DNA from: Byssothecium circinans | Lineage: Eukaryota > Ascomycota > Dothideomycetes > Pleosporales > Massarinaceae | NCBI GenBank assembly: GCA_010015675.1 | Contig: ML976988.1 | Span: forward strand, 230,573-294,572 | Length of the DNA stretch: 64,000 nucleotides | Direction of reading: 5' to 3' | Shown: in pieces, positions 34,304-42,856 of the stretch | Numbering within the stretch: the first letter of the stretch is position 1 | Layout of the letters: every line of letters begins with the position of its first letter | The notes under the pieces: model-generated | Told to the model about the DNA's origin: nothing | Database searches by the model: none | What the model saw: the letters and a program-made list of their open reading frames with translations, nothing else | Position numbers and translations under genes: made by a program

Positions 34304-35024
34304 TCTTTTTGAACGGGTTTCGGAGGTGTCTTTTTTTTTTTGTGATGCGTGGTTGATTTTTTTTTGGTGGTGACTATGGCGAGGTGGGTGGAAGTAACCT
34401 CGCAGCTGTCTTAAGCAGGGACTGGCCATATTTTGTAGCTCAATGTATATAAGAAATGTTTAAATCATTACCGAAGAAATCCTTGCTGGATGTCGCGCTT
34501 CCTTGCCATGTTAGGGGCTTCGTTTTGTATATTCACTCCAGATGAGGATAACAAGAGTTAAAAGATAAGTCACTATATTATCGCAGTGTGTCCGCTGTAT
34601 ATAGATTGAACACGTAGAGTAAGTAACTGACTGTTCCTCAAGCCCAGGATGTAAGTCCTTATCGATATTTATGTCACGCTGTCTTCACGATACTGTCAAC
34701 GATGCATGTGTGAAAATGGATGGCATTGCTCAATGGCATTACTCTACGACGACATTACGTTCATCAATACCAGGAGCGCTGCTCTGGACAAAGCACAGTT
34801 CACCATGGCGAAACAACGCTCTATCTACTCGAACTTGGTCCTTGGAAGGCAACGTGGTCCCTGACGCCAAATCCACCTCCTTCCGATACCTATGAATCCC
34901 GCTCAAGCCCAATCATATCCTTGTATTGGGATTATACCTTCAAAACGCCGGTACCTATGCAATGCTATGCTGGAAATCAGACATCGCCCACCTCACCTCA
35001 CCCCAACACTTATGCGAATTTATC
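34304..35024. other. Intergenic
   Basis: Between the tRNA-like gene and the 3' end of the minus-strand deubiquitinase. Poly-T runs at 34330-34365. No gene supported. Confidence 0.5.
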
Positions 35025-37223
35025 CTACGTAGCCGTCACCATCGGTAAACTTGTCCTATTCCCTCTTCCTCTCGCCGGCGAATCACCTGCGGTGCGCATA
35101 AGATGTAGTCTCGGGGAGAGCTTGAGCTGCGATGCGTCGAACGTGACTGTAGCCTCATCTTCGGACGTCATTGTCGTTGAGTGGGTGTCTTGCGTGCCGT
35201 CGGAGTCGGCTTCTGAGGGGGTAGCGGATGGTTGCTCGGTTGGAGGAGTTTCGGGTGGCGGCGTGGGATATGCGGAGGTGGATAATTCGGTAGGTTCGTG
35301 GGGAGGTGTGGGTGAATGAGCGATGGGTGTAGTAGGTTCTGCGATCGAGAGCGGTGGAGTTGGAGTGTTTGCGGAAGCTAGCTCAGGTAGAGAGAATTCA
35401 TCGTCGGAATCTTCGGGCAGAGGAATGTCGACAGCTGTGGTGTCGATCGTATTTGCCGCCGAGACGATGTCTGATGGAGGTAGCGGTAAGTCTTCTGCCA
35501 TTGGATGAGCAATGAGTGACGTGATGGTATCATCTCGAACCATCGATAGGGGTTCGTCGATCCGCTCGTAAAATAGCATGAATACATTCCCCTGATGTGC
35601 CTGTTCTTCCGCAACTGGCCACACTGATTCGTCACTAAATCGCCACCACTGTTCGCCAACCCCTTGCTCCTCGATCTCCCCATCCTCATCTTCGTGTAGG
35701 GTAGGCTTCTTCGGGTGCGGTCGAAAGCAGACATAGTGGCCGCTGCCGTGTGTTCCAGAATGCGTGACTGCCGCTCTCAAACGGTATTGGAAAGGCGAGT
35801 CGGAAACCTCAGCACTCGCGTCGCCTAGCATGGACTTCTTAGGATCTCGGGGCCACTCTTCCGTTGCGTTGTCAGGCGCATTGGTCTCGCTCGGGCGCTT
35901 TCCTAGACACCAGTTGCCCAGGTCGAGAATCGCTGGGTACGATACGTGGGCCTCGTTCTTGCGCTGATAGCCCGACCACTCATCAAAAATACTCCTGTTG
36001 ACATGCATCACTAGCGCTTTTGGTGCGCGCGCAATTACAGCCTGTTTCGATTTTGTCGTTGTCGTCCAATTCTTCTTGAGGATGTTGAACTTCTTGACTA
36101 TCGTTTTGTCGTCAAAATCATCGTCTTCAAGAGCTTCTTCGATCGCTTGAAGTTTGGAAGCATACATTTCGCTCTTTGCGGCTAGACCGGCGATGGTGTC
36201 CCTGTAACGGAGAAGCGTACATTTTGCGCATTCCACGCCCTCGATGTGTTCTAGGGTTGTGTATTCGTCCAGGCAATCGCGAATGTCGTACATGCTGCTA
36301 CCTCCAAGGGAGACAGTGAGGCAGTTGAAAGGAATGAGCTGGAGTCCTTCTGTGTATCCGCAGTTGATACAGCCAACTCGTTGGGCGAGAAGTCCGTCAA
36401 GCGGGTTGGGCATGATTGTCGGCTGTTCTGACACTTGCTCCTCTGGCGCGACCTTCTCGTCACTGGTTGTCGTACCCACACCTCCTAGGCTCTTAGCGAC
36501 CTCAGACCAAGATGAGCTGAACCGCCTCATGCTATTCGACGCGGTCTGTACCTCTTTGTCCAAAGCATCCAAAATCTTTGAATAGTATTCCTGTGCATCC
36601 TGCTGCTGGAATGTGCTCATATTCTTGAGCTTCCCGCGTATCCAAAAGTGTCCGCCAGAATGATTGGGATTGCTCAGCTGGCGGATGATATCAGACAGTG
36701 CGCCATTAGTCGTGTCGGTATCCAAAGAGGTGTTCTGGGCGACAGTTTTGGAGAGGTACTCGCGGAGAGAAGGCAGCGCGGCGAGGCCTTGGATCACACT
36801 GTTTTGGAAGCATGAGTTGTCAAAGTTGCCCAAACCCGGGGGTGTTTCGCTGGATCCTGTGCTCATCGACAGCGACCTAATGCCCCTCACACCTTTCTGT
36901 AGTAAGTTGGCACCCTTGAGTCCAAAGAGAGTGCCCAGCACGTTACCGCCTCTTTGCATCACGGTGGTCTGCGCACCATCTTCAGGTGATTCCTCGGCAG
37001 ACGATGTCGCGCCGACAAGCCTCAGCATGCCAATCTTCTCTCCCGCCATGTGAAGCCAAAACCACACCGGATACCCCAGAGCCTCAAGTACCTTGAATAC
37101 AAAGTATATCCCCGCAAGAGTCGCAAGTATATTTGAGCCGAGGGCAGCGGTATTCGTCTCCAGTATGTCGCGTCGGTCGTTGAAGGCTCGGAAGGCGCGG
37201 TCGTTGTCGTATGGATGTGCCAT
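35025..37223 (-). CDS. Membrane-anchored ubiquitin-specific protease (Ubp1/USP30-like)
   Basis: Single exon, 732 aa, from the ATG at 37223. One hydrophobic helix near residues 27-60 (LATLAGIYFVFKVLEALGYP) would anchor the protein, as in yeast Ubp1 or human USP30. The USP domain follows: Cys box GLGNFDNSCFQNSVIQG (Cys at about residue 137), QQDAQEYYSKIL, a zinc-ribbon-like pair of CxxC motifs (CINCGY, ECAKC), and the His box GSGHYVCFRPH with WWRFSDESVW. All catalytic parts are present, so it should be active. Known role: removal of ubiquitin from proteins, in the anchored type at the ER or mitochondrial surface. The C-terminal 170 residues are acidic and Pro/Thr/Ser-rich, probably disordered. 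Confidence 0.9.
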   Translation of the reverse strand: MAHPYDNDRAFRAFNDRRDILETNTAALGSNILATLAGIYFVFKVLEALGYPVWFWLHMAGEKIGMLRLVGATSSAEESPEDGAQTTVMQRGGNVLGTLFGLKGANLLQKGVRGIRSLSMSTGSSETPPGLGNFDNSCFQNSVIQGLAALPSLREYLSKTVAQNTSLDTDTTNGALSDIIRQLSNPNHSGGHFWIRGKLKNMSTFQQQDAQEYYSKILDALDKEVQTASNSMRRFSSSWSEVAKSLGGVGTTTSDEKVAPEEQVSEQPTIMPNPLDGLLAQRVGCINCGYTEGLQLIPFNCLTVSLGGSSMYDIRDCLDEYTTLEHIEGVECAKCTLLRYRDTIAGLAAKSEMYASKLQAIEEALEDDDFDDKTIVKKFNILKKNWTTTTKSKQAVIARAPKALVMHVNRSIFDEWSGYQRKNEAHVSYPAILDLGNWCLGKRPSETNAPDNATEEWPRDPKKSMLGDASAEVSDSPFQYRLRAAVTHSGTHGSGHYVCFRPHPKKPTLHEDEDGEIEEQGVGEQWWRFSDESVWPVAEEQAHQGNVFMLFYERIDEPLSMVRDDTITSLIAHPMAEDLPLPPSDIVSAANTIDTTAVDIPLPEDSDDEFSLPELASANTPTPPLSIAEPTTPIAHSPTPPHEPTELSTSAYPTPPPETPPTEQPSATPSEADSDGTQDTHSTTMTSEDEATVTFDASQLKLSPRLHLMRTAGDSPARGRGNRTSLPMVTAT

Positions 37224-37791
37224 CACTCGTTGCTCGAACGTTCCACCTGTTTGTATCAGGTTCTAACTCTGGAAGAAGCAGAGACAATAGCGAATGCAAT
37301 AAATGTCTTTGGGCTTCGCAAATGCAGCGTACGTGCTGGTTGTTTGTTTGTGATATGAATGTCTTGGGAAGGTGACGGGCGGTTGTCCTTCAACCTTCAG
37401 GCCAGCGCATACACGATGATGGATGCAGCAAACACGGTCGCTTGAGACTTGTATGCGACATCGAGAGGTGGCGACGGAAGGAGGAAGGGCGTGGTGCGGG
37501 TGGTGTGGAAGAATGACGATGGCGAATGCTTAGGTGTGTCTGTGACAGTTCATGTGGCTGTCCCGAGGACAAGGGTCGATAAGTGGGTCGTAATCTTGGC
37601 GGTAACTTTTTGGTGGCATGGAATTTTGGACCTTCGACTGCTCCCTGACCAGTCTGGAGATCAATAGCAACACACTTTCTCTGCCTGGGCTTCTTGAAGA
37701 TTTGAGTATACTCTATAGGGCCTCTTCAGCTACTCAGAAAATCGAAAATTTCCACCTCTCAAGACCACTACCACTCCCCTACCGCACCAAA
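37224..37791. promoter_or_regulatory. Divergent promoter region, deubiquitinase and alb1
   Basis: 568 bp separating two oppositely oriented start codons. A T/C-rich stretch near 37740-37790 forms the alb1 leader. I see no canonical TATA box. Regulatory sharing is an inference. Confidence 0.4.
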
Positions 37792-38460
37792 ATGGCCAAA
37801 ACCGCAAAGATCAAAAAGAAGCGTACGTCCTTCCGCCTCCTTGCCTCGCATCCCCTCTAACACCCCCCAGAATCAACCCTCCACTCCCGCGCCGCCCGCC
37901 GCGCCGTCTCCCCCACCGACCATTCCCTCACAAAATCCGCACCTAAGACCCGCGACTCCGTCTCCCCCGCACCAGACGCCTCCTCCGCAAAGCCCCATGT
38001 CCTTGCCGCCCGCAATGCCGGAATCAGCAAGTCCAAATCAAAGCCGCTAAAACGCGCACAGCGGTTACGACAGCAGAAGGGCATGGAGCGCGCAGAGGAG
38101 AATATGGATAAACTCGAACTCAAGCGGGCGAAGAGTTTTGGGAAGGAGAAGAAGGTTAAGCAACGGGCGAAGGCGTGGGATGAGGTCAATGAGGCAGGGT
38201 TGAGTAGGAAGAAGAGTAAGAAGGGGATGGTGGGTGGGGATGCATTTGAGGGGTTGGATGAGGAGGAGGGTCTGCGACGGGGGCAGAGAAAATGGGAGCT
38301 TGATGAGGAAATGGAGGATGGTGATGGTGACGCCGGAGAGGTGGATGCTAAGGAGGATGCCATGGTGCCTACTGAGGTTACGGGAGAGGTTAAGGAGGTG
38401 GAGGTTGTGGTTCCGGAGACGGTGCCGTTGCCTGTTGCAGAAGAGGATGAGCTGCTGTGA
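37792..38460 (+). CDS. alb1: Ribosome biogenesis protein Alb1
   Basis: Exons are 37792..37822 (10 codons) and 37871..38460. The 48-bp intron has a GTACGT donor and a CTAAC branch. The product is 206 aa. The N-terminus MAKTAKIKKKQSTLHSRAAR and RAVSPTD are the conserved opening of Alb1. A basic helical stretch follows (KPLKRAQRLRQQKGMERAEE to KQRAKAWDEVN), then an acidic tail. Known: Alb1 is a nuclear shuttling factor that works with Arx1 in late 60S subunit maturation and export. The tiny first exon is typical of the gene. The length agrees with fungal orthologues. Confidence 0.88.
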
Positions 38461-38722
38461 GGCGGACGACAGGTTGAGGTTATAGTTTATGACATAAACG
38501 AGGATGCATGAACATGAGGTTGAAAAGGGGTATGAAGGTGCGATTGAGGCCCAAAGACTCTACTGCGAGTGCGTATGCACTCACTATATGCTTTGTATGA
38601 TACCCAGACACCAAGAAATGCCATACCGCTGTAAATGCCCAGATATCCTAGCCCATGCTTCAATACCTCACTATGCAATACAGTGTACAATAAGAAAGTG
38701 AACGTTGAGACGTCATTCCACA

Positions 38723-41700
38723 TCAGCTCCCCTGTATCTCTCGTGAAGTCGGCAAACTGTCACTTGTCTTCTCCGATCCTTCCGACACCGTGCTCACAAC
38801 TGAGCCCATACCAGCCCAACTTCCCGCGGTCTGCATAACCAAGGTGCGATTGAGGTCCTCGAACCACCTTTCCCTCCTCTTAGTCTTCCTTTCTCCGCCT
38901 TCCATAGCTGTCCTAGCAGCCCTGGTCGTTCTCACACGTTTCGTGCCTGTCTTCCCGCCTTCCGAAAGCAGATTTCCTAGTCTTAAACGTTGAGCCTCGA
39001 GAGCAAGCTCATGCGCGACAATACTTCGAACATAAGGCGCAACGTCCTCCACAACCACGCTAAATGTACGGTCAAACGAGGACGCGGTAAGGTTGTAGGA
39101 TGTGTTCATTGCTGGGAGGGTATCGGGAAGATAGGCGAGGATGTCGAATGTATCTGAGAAATCTGGGCGCGAGAGGGAGGGTTTGGTGAGTGCGTGTTGC
39201 TTGTGCTTGAGTATAGCTTCGTTAAAGCCGGCTTCCGTCGTGGCGAGAGCGTGAATTCCTCCTGATGATGTGCGTAGACCTCCATACACCCGGTTTATGA
39301 GCAAGTGACTTTGAATGAAGGCGTCAGTGTCGAAGTTGGTGAAATCAGTTATGTAATCTGTCTGGATGACTGGGGCGGAGCTTGTGTAGCTTAGGAGGTC
39401 TTTCTCGCGAAGAGGAGGGAGTGTCGGATCAATGGGCTGATTGTAAGCCTGTCCGTATGAAGGTAGGTCAATACGACAGTAGGAGTCCGCGGCACTGATC
39501 GAATCTGACATAGCATCCAGAAGCTCCAGAGTCTTGAGCGAATTTGGATCGAATGACGTAGATAGCTCTTTCTCGCGGCCTTCTCCTGCCCAGTCACTGG
39601 GATTGAGGCCCCAATCCTGCCACGCTTCTTTCAGCAGCTCGTGTTGTTTGTCAAAAGCGATGTTGTTCGAAGTTGTGAACACGTTGTAGGAGAGATTTCC
39701 CATGCCGGGGAAATATGTGTCCTCACTAGCAACACGGAATAGTCGGCCCTGCTCATCAATGTCTTTGCCAGGTGGCCATCGCTGATACATCCACTCTAGC
39801 CCACCCTTCCTGTCTCCGACTGACATCTGGCACCAGAGATCGAGTTCGGTTATACTTGCTCGCAGATCATGACCCTTCGATTCGTACAGAGAGGATATTG
39901 CTTCGCGCTTCAGTATATGGCCTTCTCGGCCAGCCAGAACGAGCATGTAGTCCGTTGCGAGATCAATTGGAGGAGGTGAAAGGCGAAGGACGGCACCTAG
40001 TGACAGACCATGCATGGGTATCGACGTTTCGTCGTTGCATGTAATGACGATAGGCCTCTTTGATTGAGAAGCAAGTTTGGTTACATGAGTCCAGAACTGT
40101 TGATCTTCTTCGAAGAGAATGTCGGCTTCCTCGAACAGGATCAAAGATTGCTTCTGCGAATTCCGCTGATCTTGCGTAATAGGTAGGGTCCCTTGTGTAG
40201 ATGTAGCTGCTTTTCGGGGCTCCTTTACTTTCGATTTTGCCTTGGACTTTGAGTCCATGGGACCCTTCGCCTTGAAGAATGAAGCCATGGTGCTTTGTCG
40301 TCCACTCGCAATGTCTTTCTCCAAAGCCTCGTTATGACGCTCTATATCGGTGTCCTCGGGCGACACGACGTCTTGCTGATTCGACTTTTCATTCCGCTTG
40401 TGATTGACAAGGTGATTTTCAGACATGTCACCGACTTTGTCCTGGATGTCCTTTCCCGAGCGACGAGTACCAGAGTTGATCTCGAAGACCTCAAATCCAA
40501 GGTCCTTCGCAACGGCGTGAACCATGGCACTTTTGCCACATCCAGAGGGGCCAGTGACTATCACAACGTTCTTGTTCCTCGTCCATCGTTGTCGTCGTGT
40601 CGATCCCGAGCCCGTGTTTGATTTCCCATGGTCTTCCGCATTGAGCTGAATCATGTCTTCTTCCTCTTCTTCATCGCTATCAACAATGAAATCATCCTCA
40701 GCCTTCTTCCTCTTCTTTTTTGGCGGCTTTTTGACGTCTGCTATTTTTGGACCTCCGTCTTTACCTTCAACGGCCATAACAGTCAGACTCGTCAGCCAGT
40801 CATAGAGCACCATGGCCTCTTCGCCCGGTTGGAGTACGTGGGATGCACGTTTTGGGGCGTACTTGGAAGTCCATGACTGAATCTCGCACTTTCCGAGATC
40901 GAAAGGTGTCAGGGTTCTCTCGATGTCGAGGAACAGAGTTTGAATCGCCGGATGAGTGCTATTAGGACCCTTCAAGGAAACACCAGGCGGTGGTAATGCT
41001 GCACGAACTTGATCACGCACTTTGTCTTGTATACTGATTCCTGTAGTAAGTAGACGAGTTGGTAGCCGTACGTCTTGGGGAGGTTTGAAGTCGGTCGAAT
41101 GAACGCCGTCGGGTTCATGCATAGACGAATGCAGCTGCCTTGCCAAAGTTTTGGTGAGGCTCTCTTCTTCCGAAATTTGGACTATGTTGCTTTTCATCTT
41201 TCGACCCTTAAGCGAGGTTGGTCTCGTTGTCGACAGAGCAGATGTTGGGTCGTCTGCCCAAAGATTCCGGACATGCGCTGTCCCCTGCGAAGGCCACGGA
41301 GTTTCGCGCAAGCCTGTTGATTTAGGTTCGCGATTGCGAGCATGTCCTAAGCAGGCTGGCATGGGTGCATCCGATGGGCGACATCGGCTTTCAGCCCGCA
41401 ATTTCCCAGGGGTCACAGGACTTTTTCTCTGCGCTCGGGGAGAAGGTTGAGGTGTAGAACTAGCGGCAGATGCATGGTCGTCCTTCCTCTTCTCTACTTT
41501 CCCCAGAAAGAATGGGTGCGTAGATTTGGGAGGCCCTGAAGGTTTAGGCAGAGGCAGCGCTTGCTTCTTGGGGGTTGTTGACCGACGTGCAATCTTCTTG
41601 TCGTTGAGGAGAACATCGATCTTTTCACCAATCGCTTTACGGCTCGCGGCATCATGGCCGTACTTAATCACAGTAGCGGTCGATGGTGCTTTTGTCTTGG

Positions 41701-42481
41701 ACGTTTTTCGCATACGTCTCTTTTTTGGGGTTGCCGGTTTTGGTTCTGGTTTGGCTGGAGGCGACGATAGAAGCTTTCCATTCTTATTGACCTTCAATAC
41801 CTTCTTTTTTGGTGTAGTCTTCTTGGGCTGTGACCGTACTATGGTGGTCTCGGGTACAGCATCTTCGGGGACAGCATTAGGTGGTGTCATAGGTCGCTTC
41901 AGTACTTCAGGTTCTGTGCCTGGCTGAGGCTGTGCCTTGTCGATCTCATTCTGGAGCTGTTGTTGCCAATCTAGAGCCTCGACTGTTCCCACCTCGTCCG
42001 TCGCACCTGCTACATCGAGCGGTTGCACTGGAGAAGCCGACTTCCTCCGCTTTCTTCGAGACTGGTTTGGATCCTCTCCCAAGGACGATTGCAAAGCTTC
42101 ATCCTGCTCTTTTACCTCGCCATCAGCCGTGTGGGCACCATTTAATCGGTGCGAAAACTGCTCCAGCGAGGGTTGTTTCTTCTTGCCTGCACCATTCTCG
42201 ATCTTGTCCTTGTGCTTTGAACCAGGCTTCCTCCCCCGCTTTCTCGATCCTTTCTGCGCGCTATTTCCCTTCAACTCGTAGTCCGGGTCGTCTCGCGGCT
42301 CTTCAATGGACGGTTCGGCTGCAGGCTCTTTGGGTTCGGGGACGCTCAACTCTATACGAGATTTAGTGTATGCGATGGCTCCTCCCTTGGAAGTAGCCGT
42401 ACTTTGAGGTCGTGAAAAAAATGGATGGACGTGCTTCCTCTCCTCAAGAGGCATTGCGGACTGCACTGCAGCAAGAGCCAT
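38723..42481 (-). CDS. elg1: Elg1/ATAD5-family PCNA-unloading AAA+ protein
   Basis: Large subunit of the alternative clamp-loader-like complex that removes PCNA from chromatin during replication. Single exon, 1,252 aa. The N-terminal 450 residues are basic and disordered, with two HPFF motifs (HVHPFFSRP and STHPFFLGK). The AAA+ core has Walker A TGPSGCGKSAMVHA (about residue 643), an insertion of about 120 residues, the Walker B-like LILFEEADILFEED (about 780), and a sensor-1-like VITCNDE. The insertion contains QSTMASFF, which fits the PCNA-interaction consensus. The helical C-terminal region ends in a basic RRERWFEDLNR segment. It shares a 375-bp promoter with the Utp8-like gene. Confidence 0.88.
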   Translation of the reverse strand: MALAAVQSAMPLEERKHVHPFFSRPQSTATSKGGAIAYTKSRIELSVPEPKEPAAEPSIEEPRDDPDYELKGNSAQKGSRKRGRKPGSKHKDKIENGAGKKKQPSLEQFSHRLNGAHTADGEVKEQDEALQSSLGEDPNQSRRKRRKSASPVQPLDVAGATDEVGTVEALDWQQQLQNEIDKAQPQPGTEPEVLKRPMTPPNAVPEDAVPETTIVRSQPKKTTPKKKVLKVNKNGKLLSSPPAKPEPKPATPKKRRMRKTSKTKAPSTATVIKYGHDAASRKAIGEKIDVLLNDKKIARRSTTPKKQALPLPKPSGPPKSTHPFFLGKVEKRKDDHASAASSTPQPSPRAQRKSPVTPGKLRAESRCRPSDAPMPACLGHARNREPKSTGLRETPWPSQGTAHVRNLWADDPTSALSTTRPTSLKGRKMKSNIVQISEEESLTKTLARQLHSSMHEPDGVHSTDFKPPQDVRLPTRLLTTGISIQDKVRDQVRAALPPPGVSLKGPNSTHPAIQTLFLDIERTLTPFDLGKCEIQSWTSKYAPKRASHVLQPGEEAMVLYDWLTSLTVMAVEGKDGGPKIADVKKPPKKKRKKAEDDFIVDSDEEEEEDMIQLNAEDHGKSNTGSGSTRRQRWTRNKNVVIVTGPSGCGKSAMVHAVAKDLGFEVFEINSGTRRSGKDIQDKVGDMSENHLVNHKRNEKSNQQDVVSPEDTDIERHNEALEKDIASGRQSTMASFFKAKGPMDSKSKAKSKVKEPRKAATSTQGTLPITQDQRNSQKQSLILFEEADILFEEDQQFWTHVTKLASQSKRPIVITCNDETSIPMHGLSLGAVLRLSPPPIDLATDYMLVLAGREGHILKREAISSLYESKGHDLRASITELDLWCQMSVGDRKGGLEWMYQRWPPGKDIDEQGRLFRVASEDTYFPGMGNLSYNVFTTSNNIAFDKQHELLKEAWQDWGLNPSDWAGEGREKELSTSFDPNSLKTLELLDAMSDSISAADSYCRIDLPSYGQAYNQPIDPTLPPLREKDLLSYTSSAPVIQTDYITDFTNFDTDAFIQSHLLINRVYGGLRTSSGGIHALATTEAGFNEAILKHKQHALTKPSLSRPDFSDTFDILAYLPDTLPAMNTSYNLTASSFDRTFSVVVEDVAPYVRSIVAHELALEAQRLRLGNLLSEGGKTGTKRVRTTRAARTAMEGGERKTKRRERWFEDLNRTLVMQTAGSWAGMGSVVSTVSEGSEKTSDSLPTSREIQGS

Positions 42482-42856
42482 CTATTGGATATGAGGCCAA
42501 GAGCGCATACCTCGAGTCTAAACGTAGACGTGCGTGAAAATCAAGTGTATAAGAAAGCCAATTGTGAGCGAAAAGCAGGGTTGTGGTCGAAACGTGGGAG
42601 TGCGGAAGTGAAGTGAAGGCTGGCTGTGAAAGTTCAACAAGCTTCGGCAAACGCGACGTCAGACGCGACTGGACGCGCCGATTGCCCACGGCCAGTCACG
42701 TGCAATCTGTAAAATCGGCCGCGCCAAGATTTCGAGGTCCGTTCACCGCCTTTGTTCTGCCAATTTGACGCCCGAACTTTTTTTTGCGGAGCTTCAAGGC
42801 TCAGCCAACTTCCCAACGACGCACGCAGGCATTGAGAGACTTGACCTGGCAAAATT
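42482..42856. promoter_or_regulatory. Divergent promoter of elg1 and the Utp8-like gene
   Basis: Three ACGCG cores (42651, 42663, 42673) lie within 28 bp, 170-197 bp upstream of elg1. These resemble MCB sites bound by MBF at G1/S genes. CACGTG at 42697-42702 lies about 155 bp upstream of the Utp8-like start, in a 13-bp context identical to that in the eL32 promoter. A CCAAT core (GCCAATTG) is near 42557. Binding is inferred from motifs. Confidence 0.45.
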
